NCBI GenBank assembly: GCA_003999685.1
Contig: CP021222.1
Coordinates: 3,038,001-3,102,000 of the forward strand
Length of the DNA stretch: 64,000 nt
Direction of reading: 5' to 3'
DNA from: Taiwanofungus camphoratus
Lineage: Eukaryota; Basidiomycota; Agaricomycetes; Polyporales; Taiwanofungaceae
Every line of letters begins with the position of its first letter. Positions within the stretch are counted from its first letter, which is position 1. The position numbers were made by a program, and so were the translations under genes. The notes beneath the pieces are model-generated. The model was not told the origin of the DNA. It saw only the letters and a program-made list of their open reading frames with translations, and did not search any database. Below, piece by piece: positions 1 to 11,657 of the stretch.

Positions 1-560
1 GTCGTGCGTTTATTCTCTCCGGCAACATAGGTCCTGCATCTACTCAGGGATCCGCCATATGGTTTGCTGACCAAGGCACAGCACGTCGCAATGGCTACAA
101 TTCTATTTAAGTGGGCATACTCTATCAAAACTTAGAGATTTGCAGAGCTGACTGCTTGTATCTCCAGTTTGTCGTGCATTGGCCTACGTGAACCACTGGA
201 CCCTGAGATACGATCAACAGTCCTTGACTTAGTCCTAGAGGTTTGCATTATTGATCGCCGTTTTTTGTTCTGTTGGCTGAGCTTGATACGTCCTAGGTGC
301 TTGAAAATGAGAAGAGCGAGTCGGAGGCTGCCTATCGTGCCTTGGTCGCCTTGGGAAACCTTGTCAGTACTCTTTTTCTCGTGCGCATTTCTTCTCAAAC
401 CAAGCCATTGCCCGGACAGATGAACGAGGCGCATGAGCACGGGCGTTCGCTCGATGCTTCCCAGTCTGATATAATCAGACGATGCATCAGCTCGCTACCC
501 ACTATTTTCCCGGAGGATCGCATAAGAAAAGTATCAGGCGAGATTGCGGAATTGCTGTGA
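1..560 (+). CDS. PUL-domain protein, 3' end only (Doa1/PLAA-type or thioredoxin-PUL)
   Basis: Only the last exons of this gene are inside the window; its 5' part lies to the left. Two exons are readable: about 136-240 and 297-560, joined across a 56-nt intron (241-296, gtttgc...ctag) and ending at a TGA at 558-560. An exon at about 49-84 may precede them. The joined peptide contains STVLDLVLE followed by AYRALVALGNLV, which resembles the last armadillo-like repeats of PUL domains. PUL domains bind Cdc48/p97 and occur in Doa1/PLAA and, in basidiomycetes, in PPPDE-thioredoxin-PUL proteins. Which of these it is cannot be told from the C-terminus. The role (ubiquitin/Cdc48 pathway) is family knowledge, not visible here. 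Confidence 0.6.
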
Positions 561-851
561 TCATATGGACATCGACATCGATCTTGATCTTTTTGGGGAC
601 AACGGTTTCCTTCTTTCACGTCACTGGTCTGTTTCACGTCGGCGTGCACACGGCTCTGCGGTAGCTCGATGAATGTATAATGAATAGAACTCTCGGACAG
701 TTAGGTTATGAAGTTCATATCATGGGTGAAATAAGTATCATCATGTAGCTCTGTTATTTTTGACATGTTTCGGCAAGGATAGATGACAAATCAGTAAGTC
801 TTGGGACTTGGCCAAGGTTAGGGTTGCAAAGTCTCTCTCAAGCTTCCGCCA

Positions 852-1634
852 ATGGTGATTGCAAGAATATACATAATACGCCATGGGGAGACAGACGAAA
901 ACAGACTCGGAATAATGCAAGGACAACTAGACACGAAGCTCAATGCCGCAGGTATCGAGCAGGCGCAGCTGACAGCCAATGCGCTTGAAGCAGTCCCTTT
1001 CGAAAAGGCCTTCAGCAGCGATTTGGACAGAGCAGTCAAGGTTGGATGATGTCCAACCATGAATACATCTGTAAAAGTCTTACAGAGTATTTTCTATGGA
1101 TCATAGACTGCAGAGACAATCCTGAAGAAGCACCCAAACATCACGCTGGAGAAGCAAGATGTGCTTAGAGAAAGAGTAAGTCGTCAAACTCAGTGCGTCC
1201 GTCAATGCGATTCCTGATCAATTGGTACTCAGTATCTCGGAGACTGGCAAGGAACATCGCTAGCTGGGCGTGCGTCGACAGCTCCCGCGAACGCAGAATC
1301 GCTCAGCGACTTCACCCTGAGAGCTGCGCGATGGTGGAACAATACCATATTGCGATATGCAGAGTCCTTGCAGGCGCGGGAATCGATGCAGGGAAAACCT
1401 GCTCATGTGCTCGTAGTCTCGCATGGTGGTTATATCGGAAGGCTGATAGCGAACCTAATCGAGAGTGGGCGAGTGCAATGCGCGCAAGGATTAGTCCTCA
1501 GCAAATGTTGGAATGCATCGATTTCGATGGTGGAGCTCAACAGAGACGGCAAGGGGCAGTTAGTCACTTATTCAGACACAACACACTTGAACACAAACTT
1601 GGTCGAGACCAATGCGGACGTACTCGAACGATAG
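852..1634 (+). CDS. Histidine phosphatase family protein (phosphoglycerate-mutase-like)
   Basis: Three exons, 852-1040, 1107-1175 and 1233-1634, are joined by GT-AG introns of 66 and 57 nt and keep one frame. The N-terminus carries the RHG signature (IIRHGETDEN), which supplies the phospho-accepting histidine. A YLGDWQG segment sits at the start of exon 3, where the family usually has the G-x-W-x-G acid/loop motif. VVSHGGYIGRL supplies the second catalytic histidine near the C-terminus. The length of about 220 residues suits small TIGAR- or GpmB-like phosphatases. Substrate specificity cannot be read from the sequence; sugar phosphates and nucleotides are both possible. The gene converges on the glyoxal oxidase gene, 531 bp away. 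Confidence 0.85.
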
Positions 1635-2165
1635 GATAGTTGTGTGTAAACTTAGTATAGCCATAGAAGGTTTGAAAGACATCGCGAGAGTTTACTCCCG
1701 CTATTGTAACCGAACTCTTCGGATAGTGGTCTGGGAAGAGCAGTTCATTATCTTATTTTCAACGACTGACCTCACTGTGCAATTTTTCGCGGATGCAATC
1801 AAATGGGTAGTAGGTCAAAGGCGGATGTTCTATTTGACTACTGTATGTCTGTAATCCCGTCCACGGGCACGAATCCGTCTTGTGCAAGAATTTCGGTTGA
1901 TATACTCCGCAGGCATGTGCGATAGAAATGTGGATAGTGGCATTGTGGCCTAGAAAGCTGATACAACAAAGTCACAGTACTGCAAGAACGAAGACATATC
2001 GAGTGAAAATGGAAGGTCACCTATTTGAATTGAAGCAAATACATAGGTTATATCAAGCTATCAACAATTTTTGTTCCTTTCTTCTTAGACTTTTCATACT
2101 GATCCACACTTGTCTTTACAAGTAGGCTTGTGAATTCATGCATTTGATTAATGTTTCCGTTCCTC
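1635..2165. other. Convergent intergenic spacer
   Basis: This 531-bp AT-rich stretch lies between two convergent genes. I see no coding, RNA or repeat signal; it presumably holds both 3' UTRs. Confidence 0.5.
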
Positions 2166-4527
2166 TCAATAACTGGAACAGACCCACTTTTGAAGTGCGC
2201 GCTGGTCAACATTGGGTCCTTTTCCATCGCCAACCATCACCTTTGTACCAGCACTGGGGATACCATCCACTATGACAAACAACCAGCCAGGTCCAGGAGG
2301 GTATACATTCGCATTGGGAGGGCCTGTGACAGTGAGGCTTTGCTTGTCTTTGGAAAGAGACGCAATAAGATAGACCAATCGTGAATTGGCGTGCACAGCA
2401 TGAGTAACAAAGCCAAGATCCATCAGCGCAACTGCAATATTGTCATGAGCGTGCACAAATCGGGTATCAAAACCATTCACCTTCGACGTTTGTGCTGTCC
2501 AGCGATGAAGGAATGGTCAAATTGAAATGCAGAGTCTGACTAAATGCCAGTGATTTCGGCAGTCCGCTGCCGATGACAGGTCTCTCTGCAGTTGTATACG
2601 GTGGGTTGAGCCATTCAACCCGATACTCCGTGCCATACTCCACCTCACTCCGGTCGAGATTTGGGTTACTACCGGCAATCATGATATCCGCGTTCGGAGT
2701 CAACGTTGCGACGGAATGATACATTCTTGGGATATAGCTCGTAGGCATGCCACTAGACAAGAAGCGTTGTCCCTTTGGACCAAGCGGATCATAGAGTACG
2801 GGAGTTAAAACAGGATTGTCGGCATTTGACGCACCAACCTGGTTAACCACGTTTCCGTAGCCAGAAATTCCAGTGCCTGCGCCATTCACTATGAGTACCT
2901 GGCCCGTCGGCAAAAGAACAGCGTCGGGCATGACTCGAGCCTGAGGCATCTGTTCAACTTGCCATCCTGCAGTAATCCCGTCGTCTGTTAACAACATTCG
3001 CGAGCATTGTGCAGAACTTGGATCTTGTGAAGTAACCTGGTATCCAGGTTTGCTGTCGTCTACCGTTGAACCACCGCAGAGTAGAATCTCAGGAGCGTAA
3101 TCATTACTTGGGGAAAGCGGGAGCAGAAGTGCTGTGCCGGCCATCGGATAAGTGACTCGGACTCCATTCGGAATCTGCGGCAGCCTGTATTCGGCATTGG
3201 CTTGCCAATCATATATCATTGCATCTTGGTTCGCCGCCATGAATATCTTACCATCTGGTAAGGAAAAGGCGATGGGGAACAGATTGGAGTTGAGTGTATC
3301 CACAAGGAAGGGCAGGTGAATAGGAAGACCGTTAGATCCATGGATATTCTTTGGCGGCCAGTACTCAATTGTAGGGTTGTTCACGGAAGCGTTATTGATC
3401 CATCCGCCTTTAAGAGATCCGCCTATGATCAATGCACTGCCATCGGAGATGCGCAACACCGTGTTATACCAGCGAGGGCTTGCCATACGGACACGAGCAT
3501 GATTCTCATACATATCACATTCATCTACATTCTCAAAGTCGCATGGTTCAAATATGCGGATGGCTTGCAGCCCGTCAAGGTCCCCAAAGTCAGCAGCTGA
3601 GGTGTGGTCCTTTACAACAGGATTTCCGCCGACATTAATCAGAGTGCCATTGCTGAGGAATGTACCACCAGCGCAAAAGGAATTTGATTCCATGTTTAGA
3701 GGTTTCACTGAATGGGTCTTGAGGTTGTATAAGGCTGCCCAAGCTGGATGCCCAGACACGCTCAAAGGGTTGTGCTCCACTTTGTCGATAATAATCGCAT
3801 GCGTGTCAGAAATGACAGCAAGTTGCATCGCATTAACTCCAGTATTGCCCTTTTGTACCAGTGTCCACCGAAGACCGGGATCAGAAGATGCAGCCAAGTC
3901 TGAGTCAAGGGGTGGTGGATAATCCTGCGACATATGCGGAGAAACTTGCATATTTGAATCCAGTGGGATGCTTGAGTCGGTTTGGAGACCTAAAGTTACA
4001 ACAAGAGCGTCTACATCCATAAATGATCCCTTGGAATCCTTCCGTTTTCTGCCAGTATTGACTATCTTTAACGTATGTCTGCCATGCGGTAACTCAAAAT
4101 TCCAATAGATACGTTGCTGTTTCCTGGGAGTTCCGTTCCAAGCATCCACCTCTTGAGCTAGCTTCCCATCTATGTAGACTTGAGAGATGCCATGCCTGTT
4201 GTCTTGATTGCCGAACCACTCAACTCCCGTCCCGGTAAAACTGAAGGACATTGCGGCCCCAGGATCGGAGGTTGAGCGCAGACTTTTCTGGATGTATGCG
4301 GGTGAGAACTTGTCTGTCCATCGTCCAGAATAGTGAAGAAGGGGCGAGGAAGAGTCGTAGCTTTTTGTGCCCGGAGCCACATAGTAGGGACCGAAAAAAG
4401 CAGGTTTGGTGGACTCGGGCGTTGTGAAACCATTCCAAGCACTGTCTGCAGCAGAACTTGCAGGGACGAGGACAACCAGCGCCCAGAAAAGAAAAGAAAG
4501 GACGCCCATTGTGGGCCTAGCAAGCAA
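2166..4527 (-). CDS. Secreted copper radical oxidase (glyoxal oxidase family) with an extra N-terminal domain
   Basis: Two exons (4527-2481 and 2431-2166) flank one 49-nt intron; the product is 770 residues. A hydrophobic signal peptide (about residues 7-27) ending in SSAAD indicates secretion. Residues ~35-180 form a beta-rich domain not found in plain glyoxal oxidases. The rest is the kelch-type oxidase with its C-terminal DUF1929 region. The radical-copper residues are all present: Cys285 (SFCAGG) and Tyr354 (PRWYNT) for the Cys-Tyr cofactor, Tyr603-His604 (PRMYHS) and His693 (VTHAVH). The family oxidises aldehydes or alcohols to acids and releases H2O2, which in wood- and litter-decay fungi feeds peroxidases. 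Met at 4509 is an equally good start. The substrate is not predictable. Confidence 0.9.
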
Positions 4528-4806
4528 GTGTTCAATTTTTAGTACTTTCCGCCCGGTTCACGGATAACTTGAACTCTGTGACGGGTGCCAAATAACGCGT
4601 AAACAAAGATCAGACGCGTCTCCGGAAAGTCGCAACTGCACACCATCCAACCCTCGACAATAAGTCAAACCGATTGAAATCAGGAGTACATCTCAGATGA
4701 TCATAGCGGACAGTGGCAGTTAACTAGTTGAAGGCCTAAGATACGAACCAAGCACTGAATAACAATTCTATAATTTTCCGATATTAGCCTTTGCTACCAG
4801 ATCTAC

Positions 4807-7301
4807 TCATCTCAAGAGGGGGGTCGTCAAGGCGTTCAGTGGATAGATTCTAGGAATAGGAGGTCCAGGATAGGCGAACGAATGATCCAATGCAATCGCA
4901 AAGTCCACCGTCTCTCGTGGTGCTAAAATGGCATGTCTGGAAGCAAGGTCTGTTAACATCAGCTAGGCTTAATACGCAAGAAACCCACTTTCGGTACAAG
5001 TGTTGTTTTACCGTATCTAGCGTGCCCAGAGCCTGGTAACTCCTGCAGTGGACGCATGTCCATATCTCACAGAAATGCTGAACGTACTCTGATCTCGTGG
5101 CATCTTCTCTTCTAATGAGAACAGTGTCCGCTTCATTAAGACATGTCCATTCAAAGGCCATATTGTGAATATCATGCATCACCTGCACATACGTAAGTTT
5201 CATCATCAACGATACGGTTAGCTTGTTGACGTACCGCTGTCCTCCAAGACATGATTTGGACTTGGCTGGATGTCAGGCACGCAGAGCATACCAGCCTTGG
5301 ATCCAGTTCGTCCATTTCACGCGTCGTAGTAGTATTTATGTCCTTTCCACAGGCCTCCAGAACCTTTCGCACGTCTGAGAACAGCTTTTCATCCCATCGC
5401 AGCTTTAGGCCACCGAGCTGCCAAGGCACTGCCTCGAAGTTTTCGAGACACGCGTTGTGCAAGTCTGCGTCAGGCGTATCGGACATCCAATCGAAACCAA
5501 AAGTTGTTTCCGTCATGCATTTGTGCACTAGAACTCTCGGATAATTGATCCGATGCCCATGCCCACTGCGGTCACACCAGTGACAAAGGAACCAAGTAGA
5601 TGCTAGCTCCAGACGAGAGAAGTCTACAACCCCTTCCTTAACACCGTCATCAAGGGGCGGTAGTTTGTCGAGCAACTCGCGAGAAACACTTCGTCGCCAT
5701 CTTTCGATGCATTCGGGGAAACGTGGTATCAAGGCATCGAAAGTATGCTCGCCAAGCACATACTCTTGTGGCAAGTCCAGGATCTCTCTGAACTCGGGCA
5801 TGAAACAAAAATCGGTAGCGTTAGGAATGATCTCGAAGGGAGGGCGAGACACTTTGTATGCACCAACGACGGTGGATACGATAGACACTCTGCGCGAGAG
5901 GTTCCCACATCGCTCCTTCGCGAGGCGTTCGGTTCTGGCATCGAGAATCATGCGGATTACGACATCCTTAATGTTATTCCATGCTACAATCCGTGTCAGT
6001 AAAATATGGATAAGAAGTAATCGCTGACACGTACTGCGATCAGTGAGTGTTCTTGGCTGCTTGACAAGAGGGTGATTAATGAATGCGTCTAAGCGTTCAG
6101 TACTCATTGCCACAATTTCGCCCGCTAGACCAAGCTGTGTCAATCGTGAAACAATCCTGTGCGATGCATCTTTCTTAGTGAGAACTCGGTGTACTGAGAC
6201 CACAGGCTTACGCGTGACTACGCTTGAAACGCGTAAATAGCCTTTCCATCGTTCGTTGCGCATTCTGACAATCTTGCCATTCTTCAAGGGCTTCAGCGTG
6301 CTGGGCATCACAATTAGTTGCCAATTCCTATTTATAAGTATACTCCTTACAATCTCAATATCTGTCGTGACCTGCATTCTAGAGCTCTCCAGTTGTTTCA
6401 GCTTCTCCTCGTCGGGAAGTATCTCCTTGATGCGTTCGCTCAATTCCTCGACTCGTGCTTTTGGGAAGAGAAGCTCTATCAAGACATTTTTTGTCAATAC
6501 TACCAAGTACCTGAGTCAAATATGAACTCACTGTTCTTGACTTCCTCACAAGGCAACATGGCTCCTGGACGTATATTTGCTGTGGGAATGGAAAGGAACA
6601 TACTCGTCAAGTCCATGAAACTGAAACGGGTGAGCTGAGACTGAAACCCTACGTCTGACGAATAACGTACTTAGCATCGAGGCACCTCTTGCAGCATCTC
6701 ACTCGACAGTTCCACATTACGTTCACTACCCTAGCGGTCAAGCAGAACTAGAAAGTTGCATTGATGAATTTCACAATCAATCCAGAAAAGAATACGCTAA
6801 CGTGACAGTGCGGGTCAAATAGCAGCCTCGCATATTGCGGCTCGGAAAGGTCAGCAGGACAATCTGGGAGGTCTTCTACGTGTTCTCGTGCGTATTTCCA
6901 GATTGTGATGGAGGAACGCCGCATGAGAACATTGCGCAAAGCTTTGGTTGTCCTTGCTAAGTGGAGAACATCCAACGGATGCAAATGGCCGAATATCTGC
7001 CGAATATCGAATTACAACCAGCAGATGGATGAATACTGACAAAATTTACCTCGAACAATATATCTAGCGGCATGTCAAGCAGTTTACTAAGGCTGCGCTT
7101 ACCAAGTCTGAGAATCTTCTTTCCAGTATCTTGAGGATTATTTCTGTTTCGAATCATTTTCCTGGAGCCTGTGGTTTGATTCTTCTGGCGCTCTACCCGA
7201 GACGAAGATTGAGAAGTCGTAGAGTCCGAGTAAAGTCGACTTTCATCGTCTGCTTTCACCGCAGCTAGCCGTGCGGATCGTCGCTGTTGAACCTCCGCCA
7301 T
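4807..7301 (-). CDS. F-box protein with cysteine-rich zinc-binding segments
   Basis: A multi-exon gene starts at Met 7301 (MAEVQQRRSARL) and ends at a TGA at 4809-4807. Exon 1 ends in the F-box (MPLDILFE); the F-box continues after a 53-nt intron (6997-7049) with IFGHLHPLDVLHLARTTK. It is followed by a Cys-rich stretch (HCHFC...NCRVRCCKRC), a helical EELSERIKEIL region, FLCHWCDRSGHGH, and near the end a C2H2-like finger (WTCVHC...KQHLYRKH). About eight introns of ~45-60 nt connect the exons; internal edges between 6100 and 6600 are my best fit. F-box proteins are substrate adaptors of SCF ubiquitin ligases. This architecture belongs to an expanded Agaricomycete family whose targets are unknown. 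Confidence 0.8.
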
Positions 7302-7853
7302 GATTAGGGTGACGAACAGCGATAACACCCTACACTTATTGCACAGTAGATACAGACGACGGAGCAACTCCCGACGTAGGAAAAATAGTTTCACCTCTGC
7401 AGTGGATGAAGATGTTCCAAATGAGTTGATGACAGTGGAAACTGTTGGCACGTAGTAACTTGTAGTAACCATTGTTTACTAGTAACCACAATCCATGATC
7501 GTGTCACATTTTTTCGCACAGTCATGTGACGAGACAGGCTTGCACTGACAACAAGTACATTGGGCTGTACATACATCAACACATGCACATTGTTCGCAGT
7601 CTCTATGAAGACCCAAAGTAACCCGGGATAAGCTCACCAGTTCGATTCATGTCTTGGAACAATAGCATCAAATGTGCCGTACACATACAATGTAGGCAGG
7701 TGTTGCTGAGTGGTCTCTATGAAATGCAATCATGCTTTTCTTGACTATTGGTCGCGTAGCAAGCCTCCTCAATGATGGGAAAACACTGTCATACATCCGT
7801 AACGTAAGTGAGCCAATAATTTGCAGAGTAATCAACATAGTGGTGCGATACAT
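7302..7853. other. Intergenic spacer
   Basis: This spacer lies between the PNO1 stop and the F-box gene start, both on the minus strand. It should hold the PNO1 3' UTR and the F-box promoter. No further gene or repeat is visible. Confidence 0.5.
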
Positions 7854-8948
7854 CTACAAAGCTCTCTGCCGCATGCGACTGCTGACCGTCCTCAAACCAG
7901 CATATACCTTCCCGGGGGGCGAACCAAGGATCAGTGAGACGATAGCATCACGCGCAATCTTTATATTTTGAAATGAACCGAGTATATGGATTTTCCTGCA
8001 CATATGAGGGATACTTGAAGTCAGCGAGGTATCCATGAGTGGGTAATATACGGGATACGTACGTGTCGGCAAGGACTATACGGGTCCGGCTTGCATTCTC
8101 AATCGTAAATTTGGTCTTGCCATCTTGACCCGCTATGCGCCCTGAAATCGCCAACATTGTTCTTATCACAAAATCGATAAAGATTAGAAAGAGATACAGA
8201 CCTATAGCACGAGATAAATGATCGCCGTGCAATGTCTTGACATCTTTAATTTCAAAAGAGTCGAGATAAAGATCATCCAACCGCAACAAGGCAATCGCAT
8301 CCTAAGAAAGCATCGAGGATAAGCGCATGCATGACAAGAATGGTACGAGGACTTGCGTTGACGTCGAATCCCAACGCAAAGGACTTGACAAAATCGGCGC
8401 CTTTTTGAATTGCGCCTATGTCTTGCGTATGTTTTGATGTCTGAGCATAGAAAAGCACCATGCCCCCTTCAGGAAAAGCTTTTCTCGTGTTATATAGTCA
8501 TACGTACCCGGATCTCTACACATCTCCTTTGCACATTCATGCGCACCTGTAGCTGCAGCATTTCAGTTAGGGGAGAGAATATGTTCACCCAGTCCTTTTT
8601 GAGCGGAGTCATGCGATGTGGTGGTATAGGTATCCTTCGCATTTCGGACTTCAATGTGGCCCGTTGCGCAGATGCTGGGAGTGGGGGAAATGCAGGAGCG
8701 GTGGAGGGAGCAGGCAACAAGGGATCCGTATCGATCATGAGCTGGTCATCGTCGATTTCCGGCATGGAATCGGGTTTCCCTGATGTTGAGGGGATGTTTT
8801 GGGAAGGATCCATGGCAACATCTCCTATGTGACCCTCGTATTCGTCAAGCTCGGGGACATGAGCAGGCCTTGACGCTTTGCGCGATATTTTTCGACGATT
8901 CTTCTTGTGAGCGGTTGAAGCACTCGGTTGTGTATGAAGAACGACCAT
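7854..8948 (-). CDS. PNO1: Pre-rRNA processing protein Pno1/Dim2 (KH domain)
   Basis: Five exons (8948-8508, 8440-8357, 8301-8202, 8141-8063, 7995-7854) total 846 nt and give 281 residues. After an acidic, low-complexity N-terminus come [38 protein letters not shown], and the KH region with [23 protein letters not shown] and [11 protein letters not shown]. The end ([18 protein letters not shown]) is diagnostic of Pno1. The protein is the partner of the endonuclease Nob1 and of the Dim1 methyltransferase in 20S-to-18S rRNA maturation in the nucleolus and cytoplasm. Intron 2 (8302-8356) begins GCAAGT rather than GT; the conserved [13 protein letters not shown] junction requires it. The start is only 217 bp from the divergent URI/Bud27-like gene. 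Confidence 0.95.
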
Positions 8949-9165
8949 TGTATTTAACGGTTGTCTTTCTCTTGATGATTGGAAAGGCTTATAGGTAAAG
9001 CACAAGAGGAGAATTATCTGTCTAAAGTCCTGCAGGCAGTCTGCAACTGCAAGAAATTGCTCACGGCATTTGCCGACTTCGCCCTTGAAGCTTGATTGGT
9101 GTATCACGATTGCAGTCACCAATTCCTCCGTGCTCATCAAGGTCGCGTAATTTACCATCTTCATA
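8949..9165. promoter_or_regulatory. Divergent promoter between PNO1 and the URI/Bud27-like gene
   Basis: 217 bp separate the two start codons, so both genes must share this promoter. No motif is distinct enough to name. The arrangement suggests common control of ribosome assembly and chaperone/translation functions; that is inference. Confidence 0.5.
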
Positions 9166-11657
9166 ATGACAACCTCCGATACAGGATCAACTCAGAATCT
9201 GAATAAGGGCAGGGCCGAAGGTCTTCTTGTCTCTCTATGTGTTTGTTCACGATTTTAACGGCACAGCAGCTCTGCAAGCTCTTCTAGATTCCATTTCTCT
9301 AGAAGGCTCCTCATCAGACCAAAGCGGAGATAAACTGACCCAGGAACAAGTTAAGAAGATTTCTGACAAGCTGGGGGAGCTGCTAGGAGATGACACCTTG
9401 AGTGTCAACGACAGCATGCCGAGCCGAAACGAGAAGGGTGAGGTATGTCTGTATGTTCCACATTATATATCAATGTTTTAACAGATATGTTGGCGGCTTC
9501 AAGTTGTTGAACGAGGAGGGACTACCGATTGTCGATATAGTAGAACCTGTTCCTGAGACGACCTCAGCTTCAGCCTCATCCCCCACCCACATCTTCGACG
9601 ACCCTGATCTCCTTCCACCCTGGGCTCTTTCTCCCGGAGAAAAAGCCCGACGGCGCGCAGAGCGTGAGCGTATCCTTGACCTCCTTGAGGAAGAGGAGCG
9701 CGTGCAGCAGGAACGCGATGAGGCCTTGGAGCGTGAGCGGTGGCGGGAAGGGCTGGAGAAGAGGAAGGAAGCGGCTAAAGCGGAGTTGGATGGTCTGAGA
9801 AAGGCCCGAGAGCTGCAAAAGAGAATGGGGAAGGCATTGATACGAAACGTGACGGAGGCCAGAGAGAGGGAGGAGAAAGATAGGGCTGCCAAGGAAGAAG
9901 AGGAACGTGAAGAGAGTGAAGGGCGAAAAAAGTCGAAATCAAAGAGCGTGTCATTTGCCGGCTTACCAGCGGAGGGCAGGAATGAAGAGGAAGAAACCAC
10001 CACGGGATCTGGTTGGGGGGACGTGACGCTGGCGAGGTTGCAGCGGAAGGGCAAGACCACCTTGATGACACGAGCTCAAATGGACAAACAACCCATGAAA
10101 ATGAAGGTCGTCGAGCGTCATCCTAGCGGCTTGCGAGAGGCTCAGCAGCCAGGCCCCGCTGTCTCTGAAGGCAAGGACTCAGACGACGAGTCTGTACCAG
10201 GCTCGCCCGTACCCCCCGACTCCGATGAAGACGACATTATACATTCTGAGCGTCCCGATGATGACTCTGACCTCGACTCACCCCCCAATTCCCCCTCACC
10301 TTCTGACGAAAGCGATCTAGAGCGTCTCGACGAAGAAGACGAGCCTGTAGAATGGCAGGACGGCGATCTTGACTTTGTTCGCCATCAGCGTGAAATCGCA
10401 CTAGCATACTACGAAAGGCGGTCTGTGATCGGTTCTGAGGTGTCCAGTGCAATGAGAGCACATACACACGACGACACGGAGAATGAATGGGACCAGCCAG
10501 TCAGTATATATTCATTCGGCCTCCATAAATCTTTTTCTTCATTGAGCTGTTTTTAGGAAGTACCTCTTGATGCTACACTTGCCTCACCACCCCCCAAGCC
10601 TTCGATCTCACGGTTCAAAGCCGAACGATCGTCCTCATCCAATGCTCCTTCCAGTACTCTTGCTTCACATTCTCTCGGACCGTCTGTTCTCCCTTCGTCT
10701 CAATCATCGTCCCTCAACAGTGCAATCCGGATGGGAAAACTCGAAGGCGGGAAGTTGGTCGGAGGCGAGAGTGACGACGAAGGGAACCGGGAAGCTAGAG
10801 AGATACTAGAAATGTTAGCCAGAGGCGAAGTGACTAATGTTGGTCCACATCCAGCCTCGACTTCAGGTAAAGCTGGCATGAACACAGTAGTATCGGGTCC
10901 TTCCGCTTCCGGGCCTGCAGTGTCCAGCTTCCATCCAGCTTTGCAGCAGACTTCAAATTCACTAGTTGACGGTACAGACGTAGTGGCCAAGCCTAAGCTG
11001 TCGAAAGTCTCTAAATTCAAGTTAGCTCTGGCTCAGGCGAACGAGAAGCAAGATTTCGGATTATGTTCACCTGACGTTCCTCCAGATACTCCACGTTCTG
11101 TAGCAGAGCGATCTTCCCCGAAGAGAGTCTCACCAGCACTTGGTATACCTATTGTTCTTCCTTCACCATCTTCTCGAACACCAGCACGGGCCCCTAATCC
11201 GGCACTCAAGCGCGCGAGTGCGAATTCCTCTCCTCCTATCGCTTACTCTGAGACGCAGCTGTCGCTTCAAATTCAGATGCCAAGTATGGTCGTCGAATCG
11301 CCTTCTTTCCGGCCTCCCGCTCTTGCTGCCACAAATACTCCATCGGCGCCCAGATCTCCATCGACGGACCCAGCGTCCTCAGCCGTTATTGATTCGCCAT
11401 CATTCCTTCAACCAGCGTCCGCTAGTACGGTTGTTGGGTCACCCACCTTCTCTTCCTCCGTGATTGACTCCCCTTCATTCCAAAATGCTACCTCGCCCGT
11501 ATCTATCCAGTCGCCTGCGATAGCTCCAGTAACAGAGGCCCGTCCCCCTGTCATCGTGGCTGCTGAAGTGAAGGAGTCTGCCCCCGGCCGTGGTCGTAAT
11601 GGTGCAAGCCCGGGTGGAAGACAAAGGGTGTCAAGGTTTCTGGCGGAACGAATGTAA
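9166..11657 (+). CDS. URI/Bud27-like protein (DUF3835-type)
   Basis: Four exons (9166-9220, 9270-9442, 9504-10499, 10557-11657) encode 774 residues. The N-terminal part (ALQALLDSISL, EQVKKISDKLGELL, NEEGLPIVDIVEP) is followed by a long charged coiled coil (residues ~115-200, EKARRRAERERILDL onward). Next comes a VSFAGLP / GWGDVTLARLQ segment of the kind found in Bud27's DUF3835. Acidic Ser-rich stretches and a long Ser/Pro-rich region lead to the C-terminal RVSRFLAERM. Bud27/URI proteins are prefoldin-like factors in RNA polymerase assembly, TOR signalling and translation. The assignment rests on these short motifs and on architecture, not on a clear prefoldin core, so it is tentative. Confidence 0.6.

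Noticed and set aside
7620-7700. GTTCGATTC resembling a tRNA B box
   Set aside because: No A box or cloverleaf pairing upstream at the right distance; no tRNA was found in the window.
9470-10060. 196-codon minus-strand frame
   Set aside because: It is Ser/Arg low-complexity sequence caused by the reverse strand of the charged coiled coil in the URI-like gene.
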